DNA of 64,000 nucleotides from Miltoncostaea sp963770865. GTDB lineage: Bacteria > Actinomycetota > Thermoleophilia > Miltoncostaeales > Miltoncostaeaceae. The position numbers were made by a program, and so were the translations under genes. The notes under the pieces are model-generated. The model made no database searches and was not told the DNA's origin. It saw nothing but the letters and a program-made list of their open reading frames with translations. Shown in pieces: positions 1-9,445 of this stretch (positions within the stretch are counted from its first letter, which is position 1; each line of letters opens with the position of its first letter). The stretch lies in NCBI GenBank assembly GCA_963770865.1, contig CAVYRD010000018.1:1-64000 (forward strand). Reading direction: 5' to 3'.

Positions 1-44
1 CACCACCGGCGGCTGATCTGCGGGTAGTGGTCGAGGTCGATCAC
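1..44 (-). CDS. start of an unidentified gene downstream of cmk (partial)
   Basis: Only the first 14 codons lie in the window. A GTG start overlaps the cmk stop in a GTGA arrangement, so the gene is probably translationally coupled to cmk. The visible residues (VIDLDHYPQISRRW) carry no motif. In related genomes an acyltransferase (plsC) or der often follows cmk, but nothing here lets me choose between them. Confidence 0.4.
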   Translation of the reverse strand, partial: MIDLDHYPQISRRW

Positions 45-728
45 GCGGGCGGCGCCCCGGCCCCCGCGCGCACGTCCTCCACCAGCCGCACGATGAAGTC
101 GGCCACCTCGTCGGCGTCCATCTCCGACGAGTCGATCACGACGGCGCCCTCGGCGATGCGCAGCGGGCTCGCGGCGCGGGTGCTGTCGGCCAGGTCGCGG
201 CGGCGCACGTCCTCCAGCACGCGCTCGGGGTCCATGCTCGATCGCCGCGGGCCGCCAGGTCGGCGCGCCGGCGGCGGGCGCCGCTCGGGCAGCGAGGCCG
301 TGAGGAAGATCTTGAGGTCGGCGCCCGGGCACACGACCGAGCCCACGTCCGGCCGTCCGACACCCAGGAGCCGTGCGCGAGCAGGGCACGCTGGGTCGCC
401 ACCACCTCGGCCCGCACGGCCGGGTGCGCGGACACCTCGGAACGTCGGCCGCGATCTCCGGAGCGCGCGGATCTCGGCCGGTCACGTCGCTGGCGTCGAT
501 GCTCACGCGGTCGCCGTCGTCGGTCGGCTCGATGCCGATCGGGTTGTCGCGCGCCAGCGACGGCGAGGGCGTCGCCGTCCGCCGGGGGCACACCGCGTTC
601 TGGCGCGCGAGCCAGGTGAGCGCGCGGTACATGGCGCCGGTGTCGAGGTAGGCCACGCCGAGGCGCCGCGCGACCGCCCGGGCGACGGTGCTCTTGCCCG
701 CGCCTGGCCGGGCCGTCGATGGCCGACG

Positions 729-733
<5 letters not shown>
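41..733 (-). CDS. cmk: cytidylate kinase, several frameshifts
   Basis: Cytidylate kinase phosphorylates CMP and dCMP with ATP in the cytoplasm. Reading across frames gives the family landmarks in order. The P-loop reads GPAGAGKSTVARAVARRLG at about 660-720, followed by the AYLDTGAMYRALTWLA segment. An AHPAVRAEV-type stretch and VVCPGADLKIFLTASL follow, and the gene ends with VLEDVRRRDLADSTR and a normal C-terminus. Each frame is open only for a short stretch, so at least four indels lie within about 700 bases. It follows aroA, a common aroA-cmk pair, with start GTG at 733 near the end of aroA. Because cmk is normally essential and the neighbouring part of aroA is equally damaged, I read this as poor sequence rather than a pseudogene. 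Confidence 0.75.
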
Positions 734-2041
<1,308 letters not shown>

Positions 2042-2048
2042 CCGGCCA

Positions 2049-2054
2049 AGACTA
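2049..2054 (-). promoter_or_regulatory. -10-like hexamer of aroA (leaderless arrangement)
   Basis: TAGTCT lies 7 nt before the aroA ATG. A -10 element at this distance places transcription start on or next to the start codon. No clear -35 was found. Confidence 0.5.
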
Positions 2055-2086
2055 ACGACCGGTCCAGGGCCCCACCGGCTCCCGGC

Positions 2087-3049
2087 CTACGCCGGAGGGT
2101 GGACCGGGATCGAGCGCGCCACCCGCAGCGCGGTCTCCTCCCCCATCCCCGGGCCGCGCAGCTGCAGCCCGTACGCGCGGTCGGGCGTCTCCCAGACCAG
2201 CGTCACCAGACGGCGCCCGCGGAGGACCCCGGTCGTCCCGTGGACGTCCACCTCCCGCGCGTCGGCGCCGCCCGCGTCGGGGCTTGCGAGCGGCGCCGGG
2301 CACTGGCGCAGCAGCACCCGCGAGCCGTCCTCGCCGTTCCACGCGATCACCAGGGCGGGCGGCGCCGACGGGTAGGAGACGTCCGGCTCCACCCGCGGGC
2401 GGCTGCGCTCGAGACCCGGTGGCACCCAGGCCGGCAGCACCGGCTCGTAGCCGGCCTCGAAGGCGGCCTCCTCCAGGTCCGCGGCCCAGCGCCCGTCGCC
2501 GATGCCGGCCGCCATGCCGTGGGTCGAGCCGAGGCGGCCGCCGAGCGCGGCGCCGTCGGAGCGCAGGTCGGAGATCCCGGCCCTCACCAGCCGGCCGATC
2601 GGCTCGCCGGACGCGTCGAGCGCGTCCACCGCGATGACCGCGGCCTCCGGCGGCAGGCGCGCCAGCACCAGGCCGTCCGGGCCGACGGGGGTCGCGGGCG
2701 CGGCGTCCTCGCTGGCGAGCAGCGGGCGGACGGAGGCCGCCTCGGGCGCCGCGCGGGCCACCAGCACGCGCTCGCCGGCGAGCTCGGGCATGTCGAGCGC
2801 GACCACGGCGGCCACCACCGGGCGCCACCGGCTCGGCCGCCCCGGCGGGCAGGCGACGCGCGCCAGCACCGAGCCGTCGTCGCCGACCCAGGCCACCCGG
2901 GCGCGCGGCGGGTCGCCCGCGACCGAGCCCGCGACGGCCGGGCCGCGGCCCTGGGGCGCCAGCAGCACGGGGACCTCGTGGCCGAGGGCGGCGGCGGCGG
3001 TCGCGCGCAGCGTGGCGAGGGGGTCGTCCACCAGCCCATCACAGCACAC
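2087..3049 (-). CDS. hypothetical protein
   Basis: A 320-residue protein I do not recognise. It is rich in Ala, Val and Asp, has no obvious signal peptide or membrane segment, and shows alternating beta-strand-like hydrophobic stretches. The C-terminal third (about 195-318) contains DGSRVLLRQ, VDVHGTTGVLRGRR and LVTLVWETPDRAYGLQLRG. That pattern recalls small extracellular beta domains of anti-sigma or DUF4367-like proteins, but the resemblance is weak. It ends 45 bp before the aroA start on the same strand and may read toward it. The start is uncertain: the ATG at 3049 has no ribosome binding site. Confidence 0.6.
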   Translation of the reverse strand: MCCDGLVDDPLATLRATAAAALGHEVPVLLAPQGRGPAVAGSVAGDPPRARVAWVGDDGSVLARVACPPGRPSRWRPVVAAVVALDMPELAGERVLVARAAPEAASVRPLLASEDAAPATPVGPDGLVLARLPPEAAVIAVDALDASGEPIGRLVRAGISDLRSDGAALGGRLGSTHGMAAGIGDGRWAADLEEAAFEAGYEPVLPAWVPPGLERSRPRVEPDVSYPSAPPALVIAWNGEDGSRVLLRQCPAPLASPDAGGADAREVDVHGTTGVLRGRRLVTLVWETPDRAYGLQLRGPGMGEETALRVARSIPVHPPA

Positions 3050-3083
3050 CGGGTCCGTCCGGACCGCCCGTCATCCTCACCCC

Positions 3084-3230
3084 ATGACCGAACTCAGATG
3101 CCACGAGTGCGGGGAGCCGCTCGCCGAGGGCGCGGAGGCCTGGCTCGAGCCGGCCACCGGCCGGCCCGACGAGGCGTCCGGCGAGCCGTACTGCCCGGGC
3201 TGCGCCGACCCGATCGGGATCGCCGCCTGA
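3084..3230 (+). CDS. small zinc-ribbon protein
   Basis: A 48-residue protein with two CxxC knuckles, CHEC near the N-terminus and CPGC near the C-terminus, as in short zinc ribbons. The ATG at 3084 begins MTELRCHECGEPL. Its TGA overlaps the first codon (CTG) of the hydrolase reading frame that follows, so the two genes are probably coupled. The function is unknown. Such ribbons often have a structural or nucleic-acid-binding role, but nothing in the sequence shows this. Confidence 0.55.
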   Translation: MTELRCHECGEPLAEGAEAWLEPATGRPDEASGEPYCPGCADPIGIAA

Positions 3231-4043
3231 CCCCTCCCGCGACGCCCGAGACGTTCGAGGTTGACCGCGACGGCGTGACGCTGCGCGGCGAGGTCGCGGG
3301 CCAGGGCGAGGCGGTCCTGCTCCTCCACGGCCTGACGGCCACCCGCCGGTACGTGGTGCACGGGTCGCGCGCGCTCGAGCGCGCGCCCCGGCGGGTCGTC
3401 ATGTACGACGCCCGCGGTCACGGGGTCTCGTCCCCCGCGCCACCCGACGCCTATCGACTACGCGCGCCTCGCCGAGGACGCCGTCGCGGTGCTCGACCAC
3501 CTCGGCATCGAGCGCGCGGCGCTCGTCGGGCAGTCGATGGGCTCGGCCACGGCCGTCGCCGTCGCGCTCGGCCACCCGGAGCGCGTCCGGTCGCTGGCCA
3601 TCATCACCCCGGCCCACCGCGGCGCGCCGAGCACGAACGTCGCCCACTGGGACGCGCTGGCCGCCGGCCTGGAGAGCGGCGGGCCCGAGGGCTTCCTGGC
3701 CGCGCTCGGCCCGCTCAGCGTGGGCGAGCGCTGGCGCGACGCCGTGCGAACCGTGATCCTCCAGCGCCTCGGCCGCCACGAGCATCCCGAGGCGGTGGCC
3801 GACGCCCTGCGGGGCATCCCGCGCTCGGCCGCCTTCGACGGGATGGAGGCGCTGGAGCGGATCGCCGTGCCGACGATCGTCGTCGGCAGCCGCGACGACG
3901 TCGATCCCGACCACCCGCTGGCCGTCGCCGAGGAGTACGTCGAGCGCATCCCCGGCGCGCGGCTCGTGGTGGAGGAGGCCGGGCAGTCCCCCCTCGCCTG
4001 GCGCGGCGGCGCGCTGACGAAGGAGATCCTCCCCGTCGTCTAG
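3227..4043 (+). CDS. alpha/beta hydrolase, one frameshift
   Basis: An alpha/beta-hydrolase fold protein of about 272 residues, split by one frameshift near 3450. The first frame gives VLLLHGLTATRRY (oxyanion region) and VVMYDARGHGVSSP. The second gives LDHLGIERAALVGQSMGSATA with the GxSxG nucleophile elbow, then VPTIVVGSRDDVDP with the acidic residue. The expected C-terminal GHSP histidine motif reads AGQSP, so the catalytic His is replaced by Gln (CAG where CAC or CAT is expected). That is either another base error or an inactive enzyme. The start is unclear: the frame opens at CTG 3227, overlapping the TGA of the zinc-ribbon gene, and no ATG or GTG is nearby. The substrate cannot be predicted. 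Confidence 0.65.
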
Positions 4044-4069
4044 GCCCCGGGGCCGTCCTCGGCCGGGGC
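4044..4069. terminator. GC-rich hairpin between convergent genes
   Basis: GCCCC and GGCCG pair with CGGCC and GGGGC around a TCCT loop, with a two-base bulge. It begins right after the hydrolase stop codon and faces the 3' end of tyrA. There is no T-run. A transcription-ending role is inferred from position. Confidence 0.45.
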
Positions 4070-4374
4070 GCGGGGTCGGTTCCGTCGTCCGGCAGGTCGA
4101 GCCGTCGTCGGCCGGATCGGCGGCGTCCGCGGCGGGCAGGTGGACCCGATCCGCATGCCGTGATCTCCGGCGTCGCGCCGGTCACTCGGGCCGGACGCCG
4201 GCTTCGCCGGCAGGCCGGACGCCTCCACCTCGAGGTCCTCCGACGACGACGCTGCGTGTGCGCAATGGGGACCCTTGGTCGGAGGGCGGGATCTGCATCC
4301 GGATCAGCACCCCGTCGCGGAAGCCCCACCCCTGCGAAGTGGGACGTGGCCGCCCGGCCGCCCCGGCGGGTCGG
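4070..4374. other. intergenic region with no recognised feature
   Basis: About 300 bases between the convergent hydrolase and tyrA genes. Short ORFs here lack family-like sequence. I found no tRNA, repeat or promoter worth calling. Confidence 0.4.
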
Positions 4375-5469
4375 CTAGCGGAGCTCGGCGGACCGGGCGC
4401 GGTAGCCGCGCGCCTCGACCAGGCGCACGGCCTCGCGGGCGGCGTCGGGGTCGCCGACGATCAGGACCAGCTCGCCCTCGCCGTCGGGCGGACCGGGACG
4501 CAGGCTCAGGTCCTCGATGTTGATGTGGGCGTGGCCGAGGGCGGTGGCGATCTCCGAGATCGCGCCCGGGCGGTTGGGCACGGCCACCAGCACGCGGGTC
4601 GGCGCCGCGGGGCCGGCCTCGTCGGCGCGGCGCAGGCGCTCCCGCGCCTCGGCCGCGTCGCCCACGAAGCCGAGCAGCCACTCGCGGTCGCCGCGCTCCA
4701 GGGCGGCGTTGACCCGCTCCAGCCGGCCGCGGAAGTCGCGCAGCACGTCGCGCACCGACGCGGCGTTGGCCAGCAGGATGTCGGCCCACAGCGGGGGGTT
4801 CGAGCCCGCGACGCGCGTGAGGTCGATGAACGACGGCCCCGCCGAGCGCAGGGCCTCCCGCCCCCCGGGGGCGGTGTCGGCCGCCTGGTTGACCAGGGCG
4901 CCGGCCAGGACGTGCGGCAGGTGAGAGACGAGCGCCATCAGGTGGTCGTGGACGGCGGCGTCGATCGCCACGGGCCGAGCGCCCACGGCGGCGACGAGCG
5001 CGTGCATCCGGCCGTAGAGGTCGGCCTGCGCCTCGGCGGTCGGCGTGAGGAACCAGGTCGTCCCGCGGAACAGCCCCTCGCGGGCGAAGGCGACGCCGGT
5101 GCGCTCCCCGCCGCAGACCGGGTGGCCGCCGATGAAGCGGCCGCGCTCGGCGGGGGTCAGCGCGTCGAGCAGGCCGGACTTGGTCGAGCCGAGATCGGTG
5201 ACCATGCAGTCGTCGTCCGTGGCGGCCAGCGCACGGCGCACCAGCTCGACCAGGCGCGGCACCGGGGCCGCCACCACGACCGCGCGGGCCCCGGCGACGC
5301 ACTCCTCGAGGTCCGCGCACGCCGCGTCGATCGCGCCCATCGCGAGCGCGGTGCGCAGCGCCTCGGGGTCGGGATCCGCCCCCCGCACCTCGACTCCGTC
5401 GAGGCCGCGGAGGGCGATTCCCAGGGATCCGCCCATCAGCCCGACGCCGATGATGGCGACCGGGCCCAT
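4375..5469 (-). CDS. tyrA: prephenate dehydrogenase with C-terminal ACT domain
   Basis: Oxidatively decarboxylates prephenate to 4-hydroxyphenylpyruvate for tyrosine synthesis. The 364 residues start with a Rossmann GVGLMGG (8-14) for NAD(P). Then come TDLGSTKSGLLDAL (91-104) and GGHPVCGGERTGV (114-126). A helical dimerisation part follows with HDHLMALVSHLPH, which carries the catalytic histidine region. From about 292 an ACT domain begins (VLVAVPNRPGAISEIATAL and INIEDLSL), probably for feedback by tyrosine. It lies 13 bp behind aroF on the same strand, so hisC-aroF-tyrA form an aromatic amino acid operon. Confidence 0.93.
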   Translation of the reverse strand: MGPVAIIGVGLMGGSLGIALRGLDGVEVRGADPDPEALRTALAMGAIDAACADLEECVAGARAVVVAAPVPRLVELVRRALAATDDDCMVTDLGSTKSGLLDALTPAERGRFIGGHPVCGGERTGVAFAREGLFRGTTWFLTPTAEAQADLYGRMHALVAAVGARPVAIDAAVHDHLMALVSHLPHVLAGALVNQAADTAPGGREALRSAGPSFIDLTRVAGSNPPLWADILLANAASVRDVLRDFRGRLERVNAALERGDREWLLGFVGDAAEARERLRRADEAGPAAPTRVLVAVPNRPGAISEIATALGHAHINIEDLSLRPGPPDGEGELVLIVGDPDAAREAVRLVEARGYRARSAELR

Positions 5470-5482
5470 GGCTAGGGCGTCC

Positions 5483-6532
5483 TCAGGCGACGGCCACGGC
5501 CGTGTCGGCGCTCTCGGCGAGGACCTTGCCCATGAGGTCGATGCAGCGCTTCACGTCAGCGACCCACGCGCCGAAGGTGTCGGCGTGAAGGGCCTGCGGC
5601 CCGTCGCAGAGCGCGTGCTCCGGCGCCGGGTGCACCTCGACGATCAGGCCGTCGGCGCCGGCGACCACGGCCGCGCGCGCCATCGGGAGGATGAGGTCGC
5701 GCTTGCCCGCCGCGTGGGACGGGTCGACGATCACCGGCAGGCTCGACAGCGCCTTGGCCGCCGGGACGGCCGAGATGTCGAGCGTCGAGCGGTAGGCCGT
5801 CTCGAAGGTCCGGATGCCGCGCTCGCAGAGGACGATGTCCGAGTTGCCCTCGCGGGCGATGTACTCGGCCGACAGCAGCCACTCCTCGATCGTGCTCGCC
5901 ATGCCCCGCTTCAGCAGGATCGGCGTGGAGGTGCGGCCCACCTCGCGCAGCAGGTCGAAGTTCTGCATGTTGCGGGCGCCGAGCTGGATCATGTCCGCGA
6001 CCTCGAGGACGTCCTCGAGCTGGCGGGCGTCCATGAGCTCCGTGACGATCGGCAGGCCGGTCTCCTCGCGGGCCTCGGCCAGGATCTCGAGGCCCTCCTT
6101 TCCCAGGCCGGCGAAGGCGTAGGGCGAGGTGCGCGGCTTGTAGGCACCGCCGCGCAGCATCGTCGCGCCGGCCGCCTTGCAGGCGCGGGCCGAGGCGAAG
6201 GTCTGCTCGCGCGACTCGACGGCGCACGGGCCGGCGATGAGGCCGAACGAGCCGCCGCCGATGGCGCGGCCGGCGACCTTGACCACGGCGTCGCGGCCGC
6301 GGAAGTCGCTGGAGACGAGCTTGTAGGGCTTCAGGATCGGGACGACCTTCTCCACCCCGGGCTCGCCCTCGAGCTGGAGCGAGGCGACGATCTGGCGGTC
6401 GTCGCCGATCGCTCCGATCACGGTGACGAACTCGCCCCGCGACGGGTGCGCGCGGGCCCCCGCCTCCTCGATCCGCTCGACGACGTGGCGCACCTGCTCC
6501 TCGGTGGCGCCCTCCTTCATCACGATCATCAT
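5483..6532 (-). CDS. aroF: 3-deoxy-7-phosphoheptulonate synthase (DAHP synthase, AroF/KDSA type)
   Basis: Condenses PEP with erythrose-4-phosphate, the first step of the shikimate pathway. The 349 residues comprise an N-terminal ferredoxin-like regulatory part (MMIVMKEGATEEQVRHVVER to about residue 70) and a TIM barrel. The barrel carries LIAGPCAVES, RGGAYKPRTSPYAFAGLG, LLKRGM and VDPSHAAGKRDL, typical of the type I beta DAHP synthases of Gram-positive and Thermotoga lineages. The start ATG (6532) overlaps the stop of hisC by 4 bp, so the two are coupled. The longer open frame upstream is the hisC shadow. Confidence 0.93.
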   Translation of the reverse strand: MMIVMKEGATEEQVRHVVERIEEAGARAHPSRGEFVTVIGAIGDDRQIVASLQLEGEPGVEKVVPILKPYKLVSSDFRGRDAVVKVAGRAIGGGSFGLIAGPCAVESREQTFASARACKAAGATMLRGGAYKPRTSPYAFAGLGKEGLEILAEAREETGLPIVTELMDARQLEDVLEVADMIQLGARNMQNFDLLREVGRTSTPILLKRGMASTIEEWLLSAEYIAREGNSDIVLCERGIRTFETAYRSTLDISAVPAAKALSSLPVIVDPSHAAGKRDLILPMARAAVVAGADGLIVEVHPAPEHALCDGPQALHADTFGAWVADVKRCIDLMGKVLAESADTAVAVA

Positions 6533-7671
6533 GTGGCTGTCCGTCCTGGTCGGGTCTCGCGGGGTTCCGAGCGGGCGAGCTGCGCCTGCGCGGCGAGGAA
6601 TGCCGAGTTCTCGTCCGGGGTCCCGATGGAGACCCGCAGGCGCCCCGGACAGCCCAGCGCCGCACCGTCTCGGACGATCACGCCGAGGCGCAGCAGCTGC
6701 TCGTGGACACCGGAGGATCCGGCCGCCGGATCGGAATCCGGCCGCACCAGGATAAAGTTGGCCCGGCTGGGGGTAAAGCCCCAACTCGTGGAGGCCAGCT
6801 CGCGCTCCACCCGATCGCGCTCCGCGACGACCTCCCGGACGCGCCGGTCGAGGGCGTGGCGGTGCTTCAGGCTCTCGAGCGCGGCGGCCTGGGCGAGGGT
6901 GTTCGTGTTGAAGGGCTGGCGCACCCCGTCGATGGCCCGCACCCACCCGGAGCCGCCCACGCCGTAGCCCACGCGCAGGCCGCACAGCCCGTGCGCCTTG
7001 CTGAACGTGCGGGTGACGAGCAGGTTCGGCCGCTCGCGCGCCATCGACATCACGCGGCCCATGTCCGGGCGGTCCACGAAGTCGTAGTAGGCCTCGTCCA
7101 CGAGGATCGCGAGGTCCTCCGGCAGGGCGTCCACGAAGCGCTCGATCTCGTCCGCCGAGCGGTAGACGCCGGTCGGGTTGTTCGGGTTGCAGACGATGAC
7201 AAGGCGGGTCCGCTCATCGACCGCCGCCGCCATCGCGTCGAGGTCATGGCCGTCGTCGGGGGCGAGCGGCACGGCGACCGCCTCGGCGCCGGCGGCCGCG
7301 GCGAGGTGCGGGTAGAGGGCGAACGAGGGCTCGGCGTGGACGACCGTCGTGCCCGGGTCGAGCAGCGCCTGGCCGGCGAGCAGGATCAGGTCGCAGGAGC
7401 CGTTGCCCACGACGACCTCGTCGGGACCGACCCCGTGCTGCTCGGCCAGCGCGCGGCGCAGCGCCCGCGCCGGGCCGTCCGGGTAGCGGTTCAGGCCCCG
7501 CAGTCCGGCCTCGACGACCTCGATCACCTCGGGAAGCGGCGGGAAGGGGCTCTCGTTGGAGGCGAGCTTGACCGCGCTCTCGATGCCGTAGCGGGCGAGC
7601 ACCTCCGCCGTGGTGAGGCCGGGCTCGTAGTGCGGGATTGCGTCGAGCCGCGGCGAGGTGCGGATGCTCAT
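6529..7671 (-). CDS. hisC: histidinol-phosphate / aromatic aminotransferase
   Basis: A fold-type I PLP aminotransferase of 380 residues. It shows SNESP (38-42), NRYPDG (61-66), NPNNPTG (162-168), VDEAYYDF (191-198) and the Schiff-base lysine at about 225 in TFSKAHGLCGLRVGY. The family assigns histidinol-phosphate aminotransferase. Its place in one operon with DAHP synthase and prephenate dehydrogenase suggests it may also, or mainly, transaminate aromatic keto acids. I prefer the ATG at 7671 (MSIRTSPRLDAIPHYEPG) over the longer frame to 7728, because TACACT stands 6 nt upstream and family N-termini match here. Confidence 0.9.
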   Translation of the reverse strand: MSIRTSPRLDAIPHYEPGLTTAEVLARYGIESAVKLASNESPFPPLPEVIEVVEAGLRGLNRYPDGPARALRRALAEQHGVGPDEVVVGNGSCDLILLAGQALLDPGTTVVHAEPSFALYPHLAAAAGAEAVAVPLAPDDGHDLDAMAAAVDERTRLVIVCNPNNPTGVYRSADEIERFVDALPEDLAILVDEAYYDFVDRPDMGRVMSMARERPNLLVTRTFSKAHGLCGLRVGYGVGGSGWVRAIDGVRQPFNTNTLAQAAALESLKHRHALDRRVREVVAERDRVERELASTSWGFTPSRANFILVRPDSDPAAGSSGVHEQLLRLGVIVRDGAALGCPGRLRVSIGTPDENSAFLAAQAQLARSEPRETRPGRTAT

Positions 7672-7677
7672 GCGGGC

Positions 7678-7683
7678 AGTGTA
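7678..7683 (-). promoter_or_regulatory. -10-like hexamer of hisC (leaderless arrangement)
   Basis: TACACT lies 6 nt before the chosen hisC ATG, so transcription would begin near the start codon. It supports the shorter hisC start. Confidence 0.45.
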
Positions 7684-7720
7684 GACGCCGATGGTCGCGG
7701 GTCGATCGCCGGCGCCGTCC

Positions 7721-7759
7721 TTGGCCAATTGGCCGTCGGCCGTCCGGCCAATTGGCCGG
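7721..7759. repeat. paired GGCCAATTGGCC palindrome, locus 1
   Basis: Two perfect 12-bp palindromes GGCCAATTGGCC at 7723-7734 and 7746-7757 are separated by 11 bp, so their centres are 23 bp apart. The element sits in the divergent region between hisC and nadB. It belongs to a family seen at four other places in this window. Confidence 0.85.
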
Positions 7760-7867
7760 AGAGGCGCCGGGCGCCCCGGTTCCGGGCGACCTTTCCCCGT
7801 GCCCTGGGCGGCGCTATTGTCGTCCCGACATCAATTCACCGGCGCATTTGCGTCAGAGGTACGTGAA

Positions 7868-9445
7868 ATGGCCCCAGCACCTGAGAACGGCCCCGTCATC
7901 GTGGTGGGAAGCGGCATCGCCGGCGGTCTCCTGGCCCTCGCGGCCGCCGAGACCGGCCCGGTCGTCGTCGTCACCAAGGAGGCGCTCGGCGACGGCAGCA
8001 CCAGGCGCGCCCAGGGCGGGATCGCCGCGGCCATCGACGGCCACGACTCGGTCGAGGCGCACGTCTCCGACACCCTGGCGGCCGGCGCGGGACTCTGCGA
8101 CGTCGAGGCCGTCACGCGGATCTGCCGCGAGGGGCCCGGCCAGGTGGCCACGCTGCTCGCCCGCGGCGTGGACTTCGACCGGCGCGACGGGCACCTGCGG
8201 CTCGCCCGCGAGGGCGCGCACTCCGCGGCCCGGGTCGTGCACGCCGGCGGCGACGCCACCGGGGCCCACATCGTCGGCGCCCTGACCGCCGCGCTGCGCC
8301 GCGACCCGCGCATCGAGCTGGCCGAGGGCGAACGCGCCCTCGAGGTGATCGTGCGCGACGGCCGCGCCGCGGGCCTGCGCAGCCTCGACGCCGACGAGAA
8401 CGGGCGCGTGCGCTCCGCGCGCGCCGTCGTCCTCGCGGCGGGAGGCATGGGCCACCTCTACACCCACACCACCAACCCGCTCGGCGCGACCGCCGACGGC
8501 CCCGCCCTCGCCGCGCGCGCCGGGGCCGCGCTCGCAGACCTGGAGCTCGTGCAGTTCCACCCCACCGCCCTCGCCCTCGGCGAGAGCCCGCTGGCGCTGG
8601 TCAGCGAGGCGGTGCGCGGCGAGGGCGCGATCCTGCGCGACGCCGAGGGTCGCCGCTTCATGACCGACGAGCACCCGATGGGCGAGCTCGGGCCCCGCGA
8701 CGTCGTCGCCCGGGCGATCGCCCGCCAGGCCGCCGCCCTCGGCGCGGACGTGACGCTCGACCTGCGCCACCTCGACGCCGACGCGGTCCGCCGTCGCTTC
8801 CCGACCGTCGCCGCCTTCTGCGCCGAGCACGGACTCGACCTCGCGCGCGACCCGATCCCGGTCACGCCGGCCGCCCACTACGCCATCGGGGGCGCGCTGG
8901 CCGACATGTCCGGGCGCACGACGCTCCCCGGCCTCTTCGCCATCGGCGAGTGCGCCGCCACCGGCGCGCACGGCGCCAACCGGCTCGCCTCCAACGGCCT
9001 GCTCGAGGCGGCCGTGCTGGCGGCCGGCGCGGCCGAGGTCCTGCGCGGCGACCTCGACGACTGGCCCGACGGGCCCGTGGCGCACCCGGTGCCCGTCCCG
9101 GCCCTGGGCGACCCCGACCCCTCCGCGCGCCAGGCGCTGCAGCAGGCCATGTGGCGCGGCGTCGGCGTCGAGCGCGACGCCCGCGGCCTGGCCCAGGCGG
9201 CGCGCGAGCTGGCCGAGGTCCCCGAGGGCACGGACCACGCCACCGACAACCTGCTCCATGTCGCCCGGCTGGCCGCCGCGGCGGCCAAGCTGCGCACGGA
9301 GAGCCGCGGCGCGCACTTCCGCCGCGACCACCCGGCCGCGGACGCCCGCCAGGCCCGGCGCATCGCCTGGGTGGGCGACGAGCCGCTCATCCTCCCCCCC
9401 GCCACCGCCCGGCGCAGTCGGGCCCTCGCCATGGAGGCCGCATGA
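7868..9445 (+). CDS. nadB: L-aspartate oxidase
   Basis: Oxidises L-aspartate to iminoaspartate with FAD, the first step of de novo NAD synthesis. The 525 residues begin with a dinucleotide-binding VVGSGIAGG (12-20). Family motifs follow: STRRAQGGIAAA, HTTNPLGATADG, ELVQFHPTAL, GEGAILRDAEGRRFM, PAAHYAIGG and GECAATGAHGANRLASNGLLE. A C-terminal helical domain follows. I chose the ATG at 7868 because the FAD motif then sits at the usual distance. A TATTGT hexamer at 7815-7820 is a possible -10. The TGA overlaps the nadA ATG. Confidence 0.95.
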   Translation: MAPAPENGPVIVVGSGIAGGLLALAAAETGPVVVVTKEALGDGSTRRAQGGIAAAIDGHDSVEAHVSDTLAAGAGLCDVEAVTRICREGPGQVATLLARGVDFDRRDGHLRLAREGAHSAARVVHAGGDATGAHIVGALTAALRRDPRIELAEGERALEVIVRDGRAAGLRSLDADENGRVRSARAVVLAAGGMGHLYTHTTNPLGATADGPALAARAGAALADLELVQFHPTALALGESPLALVSEAVRGEGAILRDAEGRRFMTDEHPMGELGPRDVVARAIARQAAALGADVTLDLRHLDADAVRRRFPTVAAFCAEHGLDLARDPIPVTPAAHYAIGGALADMSGRTTLPGLFAIGECAATGAHGANRLASNGLLEAAVLAAGAAEVLRGDLDDWPDGPVAHPVPVPALGDPDPSARQALQQAMWRGVGVERDARGLAQAARELAEVPEGTDHATDNLLHVARLAAAAAKLRTESRGAHFRRDHPAADARQARRIAWVGDEPLILPPATARRSRALAMEAA

